NCBI GenBank assembly: GCA_963693085.1
Contig: OY856409.1
Location: 1,615,057,711 to 1,615,121,710 of the forward strand
Length of the DNA: 64,000 nucleotides
Reading direction: 5' to 3'
DNA from: Alisma plantago-aquatica
Lineage: Eukaryota; Streptophyta; Magnoliopsida; Alismatales; Alismataceae
Below the pieces are notes generated by a model that did not search any database, was not told the DNA's origin, and saw only the letters and a program-made list of their open reading frames with translations. Position 1 is the stretch's first letter; each line of letters begins with the position of its first letter. Made by a program: the position numbers and the translations under genes. Shown piece by piece: positions 11,902-21,197 of this stretch.

Positions 11902-12797
11902 CAAGCGAGGAGTGAACAAAAATGTATTAAAGGTTTCTAGAATAGAATGGAAGGTACTCAACATATGTTTACCTTTTACCTTTATTTTCATCTGTTGTAT
12001 CAACATATATTTACGCACTACCTCTGAATCATTATTTAACTTATTTTTATTACACAATAATATCTTTGGTAACCGTCTCTAATCTTTCAGGTACTTGATG
12101 CCATAAGCAACAAACTGGGATGTACATATAGTAGCACTCCGTTGTTAAGTAGTGTTTTGCCTCATTTGCATGCTTTGATTGTTTCGCTCATCAAATCTTA
12201 GTCACTATGTTGCCTTCATGGATTTCTATCTTGAGTATATCTACTCTTGTAGAACACATGGTGAGTCTAGAATTTCAAATCATCCTATAACAGATGGTTC
12301 CAGTCCCATCTTTCATCTTCTATTTGAATTATATTTACCTACATATAAGTTTGATTACAGTTCCATCTGGTTGCCACTTATTAATTCAGGTAAGGTGTCA
12401 AGCAGATACTCATTGCGACTGATTTGGTCAATAGAGGGATAGATATTTTACAAGTGAACATGGTCATCAACTATGACATGCCTGATGCTGCAGACACCTA
12501 CTTCCGTAGGGTGAGTCAGATGTAAGTCATCATCTTTGTAGATGTAAAATGAGGAGCCAGTGAGATCATATTCACATTTATCTATTCTAGTAGCTGCAAG
12601 TTAATGATCCATTGGCTTAAATGATTGTATACAGCATAACCTATACCTTTTGTTTTTCACATGTAGCTATTCTAGTAGTTGCAAGCTAATGATCAATTGG
12701 CTTAATAGGTTGGCCGAGCATAATGGTTTTGATACCAAGGGTCTTGCTATTATGTTTGCATCCTATTCATCAGGTTCTGATGCTCTAAATCAAGTTG
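11902..12797 (+). pseudogene. UAP56: Captured UAP56-type DEAD-box RNA helicase exons
   Basis: Three exon-like pieces lie in gene order, each bordered by AG/GT. Piece 11902-11953 has SEQKCIKGF then a stop, matching the region before motif V. Piece about 12391-12510 encodes [15 protein letters not shown] and [17 protein letters not shown], covering helicase motif V. Piece 12709-12797 begins VGRA (motif VI region), has a one-base shift, then GLAIMFASYSSGSDALNQV. These follow the C-terminal RecA-like domain of UAP56/DDX39, the mRNA export and splicing helicase. The N-terminal domain with the Walker A and DECD motifs is absent. Stop codon and shift make it non-functional. Confidence 0.9.
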
Positions 12798-12975
12798 GTA
12801 ACACAAAACCGCCTATCTCTATATAATAAGTATTACAACTCATTTCAACACTAACATTGCCTAGTCATAAATCAATCACTGAAATGCATATTATCCCATA
12901 TTTCCATCATATCTATTATTATGTTTTTTACTACATCTGTCAGCAACTAGGACTTGTTTTTTTCTCATCTGAATT

Positions 12976-13335
12976 ACTGATGTAGAGGGTAAAACAACAG
13001 ATGCATTCGGCAATGGCATGGAGGAACTGAGCCCAAAAGTTGAAGGGAATGGTGGGGCAAACAGCAATAGCGAAAAGCAAGGGGAAAAGAGTAACTGATC
13101 CACCTAAGGAATACATCCATGTTTGAGAAAGATGAGGCCAAGCGAATGACAGCCATAGTCTAGCAGAGAGGGTGAGTGCTGAGAAATTTTTCATTTTTAT
13201 ATGCATCACTAGTTGGTGCCAAAAAAAAATTATGTTCAGTTTTAAAACTAATTTTGCTACCATGTGTTTTCTGTATGGTAAGGAGAGAGATCAGCCAAAA
13301 GATATCTTGCAAGATCTTCTACCCATATGATATAG
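12976..13335 (+). pseudogene. Captured bHLH transcription factor exons
   Basis: Exon 12976-13171 encodes an acidic Ser/Asn/Lys-rich stretch (ANSNSEKQGEKSN), then after a shift PPKEYIHV, stop codons, [13 protein letters not shown], and a GTGAGT donor. This is the linker and basic region of CIB/BEE-like plant bHLH proteins, whose usual sequence is [20 protein letters not shown]. A second exon 13283-13335, after AG and before GT, starts RREIS and in a shifted frame covers the first helix up to the LQDL-type segment. The intron falls where this bHLH subfamily normally has one. The two conserved Arg codons of the basic region are now stops. The loop and second helix are missing. Confidence 0.83.
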
Positions 13336-13763
13336 GTTAGCAATCCACTTCGTATCTTTGAAAAGCTAACTACCAAGAGCATTGCCTTCGTATCTTTAAA
13401 AACCACCCCCACACTGACATGTATTTTACATAGGATTGTTGCATCTATATTGGTATTTAAGAACTCACACATAGGAGCATGCAATGTTTTCAATTTCTAC
13501 CTTGCGGTCCAACCACTACCTCATATTTTTTCCCATAGCTGAAGCTACAACTGACCTTCTTAGGAATTTGTGCTCACCATTGCATAACATCCAACATAGC
13601 AGCTGGGTTAGGACTGTGCTCAGTTAAAAATAGCATTGTTCTAGCACTTCCATATGGAAATGCACTCCATGCTACAAATCATACATTGCTGATCAATTTA
13701 ATTTATTAGCCTAGTAGTAGGACAGAGTATGGTAACCATTAGACACCTGTCCATATCTATTTT

Positions 13764-13873
13764 TACTGATGTACTAGTTACACATCATGTACTGATGTCA
13801 TGTACTGATGTACTACAAGCTTAGACACAAACGTTACAAGCTACTATTATGTACTGATGTACTAGTTACACAT
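13764..13873 (+). repeat. Short direct repeats between bHLH and RPS15a fragments
   Basis: TGTACTGATGTACTAGTTAC-like units recur at 13764-13785, 13789-13801, 13802-13816 and 13851-13873. The first and last share about 22 bp including TAGTTACACAT. They mark the joint between two captured genes. No function can be assigned. Confidence 0.7.
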
Positions 13874-13964
13874 AAGCGTACTAGCTATTGTAGTGTTGGA
13901 AAACAATTATACATAGACAAATCTAACATTTTGCTATTCTATGATTGATTGCTTTCAGACTACA

Positions 13965-14311
13965 ATGGTGAGAGAGAGTGTTTTGAATGACACTCTCATG
14001 AGGATCTACAATGATGAGACACGGGAAATGCAATGTAATGATCAGACCTTCCAAAGTCATCAACAAGTTCCTTCTTGTGTGCAGAAGCTTGGTTTATTTC
14101 ATTTATTTACATACATTCTTTGAATCTTGTTCTTTTAGCTCTCCTTCACCCTATTCAATCTATTTGGAATTCAGGGTATTCGAATATGTGGATGACCACC
14201 GTTCTGGGAAGATTGTTGTTGAACTGAACGGATTGAACAAATGTAGTGTAATCAATCCTTATTTTGATGTTGAGGTTATGGATATTGAACAATGGACCAC
14301 CAAACAACTTC
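13965..14311 (+). pseudogene. RPS15A: Captured 40S ribosomal protein S15a (uS8) fragment
   Basis: Starting at ATG 13965-13967 the frame reads [16 protein letters not shown]. After a frameshift near 14025 it continues [14 protein letters not shown], then an AT-rich intron-like stretch ending TTCAG, then [19 protein letters not shown] and [14 protein letters not shown] up to WTTKQLPS. This covers about residues 1-100 of the usual 130-residue uS8 protein of the small ribosomal subunit. The conserved C-terminal end (TSAG.MDHEEAR) is missing because the sequence passes directly into an aminoacylase exon. Frameshift and lost C-terminus make it non-functional. Confidence 0.95.
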
Positions 14312-14419
14312 CTTCTCTTGGCCTCAACATGTGCTCATTATTTTAGGGAGCTAGGATTACCAGTTCTTGGGTTTTCTCCAATGTCCGACAGCCCTATTTT
14401 GCTACATGCACACAATGAG
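14312..14419 (+). pseudogene. ACY1: Captured aminoacylase-1 (M20 peptidase) exon
   Basis: In one open frame this encodes [20 protein letters not shown] followed by MSDSPILLHAHNE and a GT donor. It matches the C-terminal part of plant aminoacylase-1, an M20 zinc metallohydrolase that deacylates N-acyl amino acids. The family sequence is close to STDARYFRELGIPA.GFSPM...P.LLHDHNE. The His in HAHNE corresponds to the conserved C-terminal metal-site His of HDHNE; the preceding Asp is Ala here, and the Asp of STDA is Cys. The exon adjoins the RPS15a exon with no intron between. Confidence 0.85.
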
Positions 14420-14519
14420 GTAGATTTCTACCCAAATGTCTAAATGTATGGTTATCCAAGTTGATATTGTTGCCACTTTGTTAGGTTCTTGACCTTTTTT
14501 TGTTGCAATCAGGATCATC
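14420..14519. other. Intron-like joint between aminoacylase and villin fragments
   Basis: It begins GTAGAT and ends CAATCAG, so it looks like an intron linking the aminoacylase exon to the next fragment. If transcribed, splicing here would fuse the two. This is inference from border dinucleotides only. Confidence 0.35.
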
Positions 14520-14940
14520 AATGTCAAAGGAGTTCAAGCACTACTGATCACCAACAGTGGGTCACAAAAACTAAAGGACTTCTAAATCTTGGTGCTTTTA
14601 TAAAACACGCAAAGGTATTGGGACTTCGGTCTTCTGGTTCTCTTGTTGGGAAACAAACCTATCGCAGCAAGAAAATAACAGCAAGGCAACTAATTGTACT
14701 TGGAAATTTGTCTACAAAGAAACTCCTGATGTTATTTGTCTTGATGGGTCACAATAAGGAAACTCCAAACAGAAATAGGGACTCAAGTCGCAATGGAACC
14801 ACTCAAAGGGCTTTAGCAATTGCCACTTTGACTTCTGCTTTCAACCCCAAATCAGTAGAACCTACTGCTCCAAGGCTGTGTCACAGACCAAGCATCTCAA
14901 AGAGTGGCTACAGTTTACATGCACTTTATCTGGTGTATTG
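14520..14940 (+). pseudogene. Captured villin (actin-bundling) fragment
   Basis: The piece GKQTYRSKKITA matches the GGKQ.Y.SKK segment of a gelsolin repeat in plant villins. Further on, QRALAIATLTSAFNPKS matches the villin linker before the headpiece (QRA.A.AALTSAFN). The distance between the two is shorter than in an intact villin, so the intervening gelsolin repeat and part of the linker are deleted or scrambled. The headpiece is absent. The 150-codon open frame over this piece is partly out of the ancestral frame. Villins bind and bundle actin filaments. This is the weakest of the six assignments. Confidence 0.7.
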
Positions 14941-15157
14941 ACAGCAGAAAATAAAGGATATAAAGAGCCTTCTTCTACATGGTTTATTAGAATCCCTTCT
15001 CCTATCTGCCATAAGAAGGGTTCCTAGAGAGTTAAAGTAGTGCACATTGTGAAATAGGGGCAAGGTATATGTCCTCCCTGAGTACATTTGACATTTCAAC
15101 ATAAATGAAAGTAAGATTGTTGGCATAATGAGCATAACTTGGCCTAACTACTACAAT

Positions 15158-15210
<53 letters not shown>
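15158..15210. repeat. (TA)n(TG)n microsatellite
   Basis: A run of AT dinucleotides (15158-15175) continues into GT dinucleotides (15176-15210). It separates the villin fragment from the subterminal region of the CACTA element. Confidence 0.97.
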
Positions 15211-15212
<2 letters not shown>

Positions 15213-15558
15213 TAATTTTCTCCTTTCCCTACACATTAAGTTCATATAAAATGTATTAACTTCATGTTTTTGCTACATATTGATTATATATGCAATTCTA
15301 GTCATACATTTAGCTATAATTATACTTATATTTAAATATGTAAGGACAATATCTAGCTACGCTTTCGGATACATATGAATTTGTAGCGAATGGATTATCT
15401 AACTACATATTTGAAAAATATAGTTAAAGGCTTTAGCTATACGAGCATATACTACAATTTTTATGTGTAAAGAAATATGTAGTTAAAGCCTTTAGCTACA
15501 AAATATGGGGTTTTCGCTACAATTTTTTTTTATAGTTAAAGACAATTTTTTCGTAGTG
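15211..15558 (+). repeat. Right terminus and subterminal repeats of the gene-capturing CACTA
   Basis: The last bases (TTTTTTCGTAGTG) are the inverted form of CACTACGAAAAAA, the CACTA-type terminal inverted repeat. Inward are dispersed copies of TAGTTAAAG and its inverse CTTTAACTA, plus TTTAGCTAC/TAGC motifs (15420-15530), typical subterminal transposase-binding repeats. The expected 3-bp duplication on the right would be TTT at 15559-15561. The left partner is not found, so this cannot be verified. Confidence 0.75.
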
Positions 15559-17505
15559 TTTTGGGGTCATCCCTCTTCCCTCATGCATCTAGAGAGTGTC
15601 CTACTCATCTTCCGTTTGGGTCCCATGAGTTTATGAAGGTGATCAATCTCCTGGCCCATGGCCCTCAGACAATGATAGTTGTTACCTCCCGACCCTATGG
15701 TCATATGCAACTAGGGAATTAGGAAACTCCTTCTTCCATCGGTCTCATCCCTACCTGGCCCTAGGATAGACTTAGGATTCCATTATAGTACATGTCCAAC
15801 TTAGAACCTTACCCAAGCCTTCATCATCTCTCTTTGCATTATCGACTAACTTTCATCCCTTCATAGGGGTCATGGCAACCTGCCTACCTTGGTCAGGCCC
15901 CATACCAGTTACCTCCATGGTAACACATCCACATGCACTTAGATATGGTTATCTATGGGTCGACATGTTCATTCTCATTCCATGTAATTTCCACTTAGCT
16001 TCTCAAGATCCTATGAAACTTCTTTAGGTTACCTAAAAACCAGCAAAACTGGTATACACCCTACCAAAGGGTCCCTCTCCCATGATGGGAGGAAACTACA
16101 ACTCTTGACAACAAGGTCACAACCATTCTTAGGGTTTACATTCACATGAACATGCCTAACCCAGCATCTACTAAGGAACAAGCAGGTCACCTATTAAACC
16201 ATGCTAGGTCATACTTTTTCTCTTTCCTCAACATTAGGTCAACTTACTTGTGAGGGGTTCATCAAACCTACCTTTAACTTAAGGGGTTTCCTTTTCCTCT
16301 ATACATGAAGAGTACCATGCTCAAAACTATAGAGACTCAATTCTCATCATGAGCATTAGGTACACCACTTCCCCTCTTCGGCCAGGAACCCTAGGTTCAC
16401 TTTTGGATATCCAACTACATGCTCAACCTCTTAACCACGAATCAAGCATGTCCAAGGTATACCATGTACTCCCATGATCCTTTTATATGAGAAACACCTC
16501 AGAGTTGAGTCCTCCTCAAGGACAACCAACTAGGTATAAAGCCCCATAACTGGTTACTTGAACCTCCTCAAGGTCTAAGGCACTCTTTGTCTCATCTCAG
16601 TAGGTAAACTCCTATACCATAGGCACATAGGTTCCAGAAGCATCATCCTCTCTTTAGGGTTTGGTTCCCCTAAGGACACCAAGATAATATCATCCTCCAT
16701 GGATCAAGAATGAGGCAACCATTATCATCCACTTAGGTCGCATCATCCTCAACCTTCTGTTGTTCCTCATGTCTCGGAATCTAAGCTTTCAACCCTCTTG
16801 CTTGATTCTTACTTTCTCTCTCTAGAGTTAACTCCACGTCCAACCATACTACTAGAGGTTCTCTCTCCATGAAGGATCAAGCTCACAGGCATAACTCTAC
16901 GTGGTCGAAACCTATGCTCAACCTTATGTTTGCTCATGATTATCCATAGCCCCTTATGCTTATCTCATAATCCATCCATCCTGTCCTTCTGGCCTCGGTT
17001 TAAACTTATAGCTCGTACTAGTAATGTACTCTGGGTGCAAGCTATATCCTACTTGCAACAGCTCATAAGGTTTCTATAGGTTCTTCTCTAACCTCATCCA
17101 TGAAGGAGCTATCCTTCGCTCAAACATGCACGACCCTTCCCAGGGTTGGGTTGCCAAAGGTACTCGGTCGTCAACTTCTCATGGTTCGTATGGCAATCCA
17201 AAGGCATGTCCATCCGAACACCTAGTCAACCATGACATCTAACTCATCATGTCATCTCTCCCTCTAACCTTCACTTAAGGTTAGGGTTACCATCATCCTC
17301 AAAGGATGTGCTAGGTCTCTACCTTTAATGGAGGTCTCTACCTCCAAGACTAACCCTCTCTACTCATCCTCCTAACAAGAGGTCTATCCTCAGGCCTCTC
17401 CTGAGGGCGATGACAACTTGTGTCATACGACCTAAGCATGCATCTATTCCTTTACGCTTACTCTATTAAGCTTATATCCATGACATATTATTTACATGCT
17501 TTTCA
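15559..17505 (-). other. Non-coding interior of the LARD
   Basis: About 1.9 kb of moderately GC-balanced sequence without an open frame above 60 codons on either strand and no gag, protease or reverse transcriptase motif. This distinguishes it from the equivalent part of the Tekay element at 23315-34233. Confidence 0.65.
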
Positions 17506-17868
17506 TTAATATGATGGAGGATCCCTTAATCCTTATCAACCTTACCCATACCTCAAGAGGGTGAGGATAAGAGAGGAAAACCCTAATCCTTAAGGTCCTT
17601 ATCAGAATTTGAGTTGAGAAGGGATGAAAAAGATGAGAGAGTCCTAAAGTTATCTTATTTCAAGTCATATCCTAAGACATCAGCCAGGCAGTCACACAAT
17701 CTGGGAGTCCTCGTATTCTGACTAGCGGTGCGGAGGAAAATATTGCCAACCCCCGAACATGATCCTTTTCTAGACACCTCAATCGTTCGGACAATCCTCT
17801 AATAACTCTCTCGGTTCTATGGAATTTGTAAATTTTAATAATTATTAAAGATTAAGTGAGGAACCCAT

Positions 17869-17880
17869 GCTCTGATACCA
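17869..17880 (-). other. Primer-binding site of the LARD
   Basis: On the - strand TGGTATCAGAGC, complementary to initiator tRNA-Met, 2 bp from the 5' LTR border at 17883. Its arrangement is identical to that at 31394-31405. Confidence 0.92.
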
Positions 17881-18371
17881 ATTGTAACGACCCCGCCTCC
17901 CAGTAACCCCCAATTAAGGGAGACCTGAAGGTCAAAGCCGTTATTCAATTAACAGGATCAAAGGCTCAACAAATAATCAATAATAATTATGAAATTCTAC
18001 TAACTAACTGGAATTTGGTATAAAATTAAAACTTTACTTACCTTTGAAAACTTTGGAAATCTATCTATCCAGAGCTTGAAGTATTCTATCTAATCCTCCT
18101 TGCACTTTATTTCTTATTTCCACAATATGTCACTTTACTATTTGTTCTTTCAATTGTTGTACCTAAAATGACGACAAACAAAATGTCAGTCAGTATATCA
18201 AAATATACGGGTATGTGGGAACAACCAAAATTTTGCACATAAGGATAACAATCTAATTATCAAAATTAAGTTAATTAATAAGCCAATTTACACTTTTCAG
18301 TATGACATTCTCCATTGCTTTTTCCCTAACCCTGGCATACCCACCTTAGGGTTTCCTTTTCCAATGACTTA

Positions 18372-18525
18372 AGGCCACCTTCTCAATCCCGAGCTTGGTG
18401 CCTGGGGGTCACCATTCATGGTGCCCACTAGTCATGCAATATCATAAGCCACCTTCTCATTCCTGAGCTTGGTGCTTGGGGTCACCACTCAAGGTGTCCA
18501 TTGGTCTACCCATCTGGGCCTGACC
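18372..18525 (+). repeat. Two-copy tandem repeat inside LARD LTR
   Basis: Two units of about 76 bp, each starting GCCACCTTCTCA and containing GAGCTTGGTGC and GGGGTCACC. The same pair occurs in the Tekay LTRs (about 23800-23945 and 31896-32042), so the duplication predates the split of the two families. Confidence 0.7.
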
Positions 18526-20238
18526 TTTGGCATCATCCATAGGGTCGCATGTAAGTGTGAGAATCCATACTTCTATTATTAATTTGATAATCATAGTGAC
18601 TTTATAGTTTGCAAGTATGAACATCCAAACTGATAATTTGCATTCAATGCGATTAACCATCCGGAAAATCCTCGGGAAACTAAGGCAGTTATTCATAATT
18701 AACCACATACCTGATCTGACGATTTGAATAGAAATATCCATGCAAATAAGAATCCAAGAAAGCAAGCATTTTCAACAAGATCCTCAAATAATCATGTAAT
18801 TCCCTTTTCATTATTCATGTCATCAAGATCCATTAAACCTAGCTCGCTTCCAAGGGTTTCTAATTCACTTTTAGGGTTTCTATTGCAATTAGGGTTTCCC
18901 TTCATCTTTTACTATTTTAAACCCTAATTTAATGCAAATGATCACAAACCCTAATTATTTCCACATCTAATCCTTAATTCCAGATTAAAGGCATAATTAA
19001 CCATTAATTAAGCTCATTAAGCCTCTTTTACATTAAAGCTACTATTTGTATCCCTTTAATCCATGACAAGATCATTATACGCATTTATCATCAATTCATA
19101 GTTCATTATGGTCCAATTCACATATGAACTCGATTTGCCATTAATTCCACCTTTTATTCATGAGAAAACCCTAATTACTACATTTAGGGTATTTATCCAC
19201 AAATTAGAAACTTTAATGCTTGAAATAGATTATAACCGTGAAAATTCAGTTCTATACATGAAATCAAATAATAAAAGCCATTAGTAGTCCTAATTACCAA
19301 CATTAGGGTTTCATGGCTTATTAAAACATATTCATGCACATGAACTTTCAATTAAACTAATTACACGCAAGATTCATCTTTTTCAATCTTAACGTATCTC
19401 TTTATGATTAACAGGTTAATATCAACTTTAACTATCAATTAAACCCCACTAATCACATTAATCATTCCCAATTAGGTTTTCTTTAATCATCATTACATTA
19501 AAGTTAATAACTTCCATTACTTTTCGGATTTCAAGTATAATCAGACTCCAGTTATATTTTTAATGGATTCCCCTCATTTTTCTGAGCAAAATTCATGTAT
19601 AATGCGCGTCTATCCGAGCTACGGTTATTGAGATACGAATTTAACAAAAATAACTTACTGTGGGCCAATGAGGAGGTGCCACGTAGCCTGCTTCATGCAA
19701 TGTTGGAGGTCGCTTTGGGAAATATTTCAAAAAGATGGAAACACTCTCGGTTCAGATGTGGATGCTTCAACCCACGAAAGGGCATAATGTTCCAAGGACC
19801 CGAAGTTCGTCTTCCTCCCCACAACAGCGCAACCTGCCGCCCTAGCTGCGAATCTCGTGGCCTCTCCTCCTATCCTGGGACCACCGCAGCCATTGGGGAC
19901 TGGTCCCCTGCCTTCGGTGTGCCCTTGCGCAGCCAAGGCTGTCTCGGATACGGTCATAAGGGCCGGGAGAAAGCTCTTCAACTCGTGATGTCGCAGACAT
20001 GTTGCAGTCGCGCTGCAGGTGTGCCACAGGCAACCTTAAGAAGTTGGATGCTTGAGAGCATCGTCCGTTCTTGCACAGGTCTTCGAGGAACGTCAGGCCT
20101 TCCTCCAGATGGCTCCATACTTCCTCGTTGCTCCAGAGAAAGCACCACTCGATGCTAGGGTTTTGCAACAAAGAATGACAAAGTAGGAGAAGAGATACAT
20201 GTGAGATCTCTTTGGAACTCGAACCAGAAGGCCAACCC

Positions 20239-20247
20239 CTTATATAG
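20239..20247 (-). promoter_or_regulatory. TATA box in LARD LTR
   Basis: On the - strand it reads CCCCTATATAAGGGG around the site, in the position equivalent to the TATA sites of the Tekay LTRs (25320-25327 and 33414-33421). It is the inferred core promoter for leftward transcription. Confidence 0.55.
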
Positions 20248-21197
20248 GGGAGGGTTTTTGCACCCTAACATGTGCATCCACAAAGATGCAAGATCTTATC
20301 CCAAAAGGAATCCAATTCCTTCATTAGAAAGTAAACTTTCTCTCTCCTCTTTTTCCTTTGAATATACCCTATTATATGGATATTAGGAATTCGAAATTCC
20401 TCTTTCATCTTCTTTATACTTGCCCTTTTTAATCCATAGGAACGAAATCCTATTTCCCTTTAATGGCAATTACTTTCTTTTTAGCAATACCACATAATAC
20501 ATTAATTGTATACTCACATTAACTCCTTATTTTGCAATTTTAGTATTTTCTCTTTCTTTCCTCTTTATTGGGACTCCTTGGATCCCAAGAAACTCTATTA
20601 TTTCAAAATCCTTTTTATTAGATACTCATTATCCTTCTAGATGCATCTAAATGCATTATTTCACCTTATCTTGTTTATTTCTCATTAAAATATCTCTTTT
20701 TGAGGATTTCTCTTTATTTCTCTTTTATTTTCCTCATTGGTATACCTTTTATCATTAGGAATCCTTGGGATACGAAAATCCACCAAGGATAACTCAAGTA
20801 TACCTCTTTTCACATATTTTCCACATTTTATCATTATTTTCAATTTCTTTCTTAACAAGGAAATACTTAATTGGTCTTTTCTTTTCTCATTGCATTCTCT
20901 ATGCAACTTTGGACTCCTTGGGACTTAAGGAACCCAAGAGGCACAAAATCGATCCTTGGATTGCATTCTTTTGCCTTCCAGAGGTTTCCACATCTCTCTT
21001 TTCTCAAAAACTCAATTATTCATTTATTAATTGAATTTCCTTGTTATTGGGCCCAATAGCCAATAAAGCCCACAACACAATCATCAAGGCTATTGTAAAC
21101 AAAATCCATTTATTCAAAACAAATTATTTGTTCCAATATCTTTAATGTGAGAAATTACATTCCTCACCAAAGGAACCCAAAACTTGAGGTTGTAACA

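Larger units (their letters stand above)
9719..15558 (+). mobile_element. Gene-capturing CACTA transposon (Pack-CACTA), right part
   Basis: Fragments of six unrelated plant genes follow each other on the + strand. The segment then ends in about 330 bp of AT-rich DNA with repeated TAGTTAAAG / CTTTAGCTA motifs, and a terminus that reads CACTACGAAAAAATTGTC inward on the - strand. That is the CACTA signature plus subterminal repeats. The left terminus is not found. It may lie left of base 1, which would make the element at least 9.9 kb without the nested gypsy. Start 9719 is only the first recognised fragment. Attribution of all fragments to this one element is inference from continuity and shared strand. 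Confidence 0.65.
15559..21197 (-). mobile_element. Right half of a large non-coding LTR element (LARD)
   Basis: An LTR retrotransposon in - orientation with its 5' LTR at 17883-21197, a tRNA-iMet primer site, and a leader (17506-17868) clearly homologous to the leader of the Tekay element at 31010-31393. From 15559 to 17505, where gag and pol should start, there is no open frame of note and no retroviral motif. That is the pattern of a LARD, a non-autonomous derivative using another element's proteins. The element breaks at 15558 against the CACTA terminus. Its 3' LTR is not in the window, consistent with that CACTA being inserted into it. Confidence 0.72.
17883..21197 (-). repeat. 5' LTR of the LARD
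   Basis: A 3.3-kb LTR starting TGTAACGACCCCGCC and ending TTGAGGTTGTAACA on the + strand, matching the borders of the Tekay LTRs. It shares the primer-side 900 bp and many AAACCCTAA motifs with them but diverges in the middle, and is about 490 bp longer. The GC-rich part (19600-20160) contains a 187-codon open frame with no family resemblance, probably chance. It is inserted in the CACTA at 21198. The right flank AAATG would be its duplication. Confidence 0.87.

Noticed and set aside
9719..15158. Helitron as carrier of the captured fragments
   Set aside because: I found no convincing TC start or CTRR end with a preceding hairpin, while a CACTA terminus with subterminal repeats is present at 15558. 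Not fully excluded because the left end is missing.
19595..20158. 187-codon open frame in the LARD LTR
   Set aside because: The composition is that of a GC-rich pocket, it is not conserved as a frame in the Tekay LTRs and resembles no protein.
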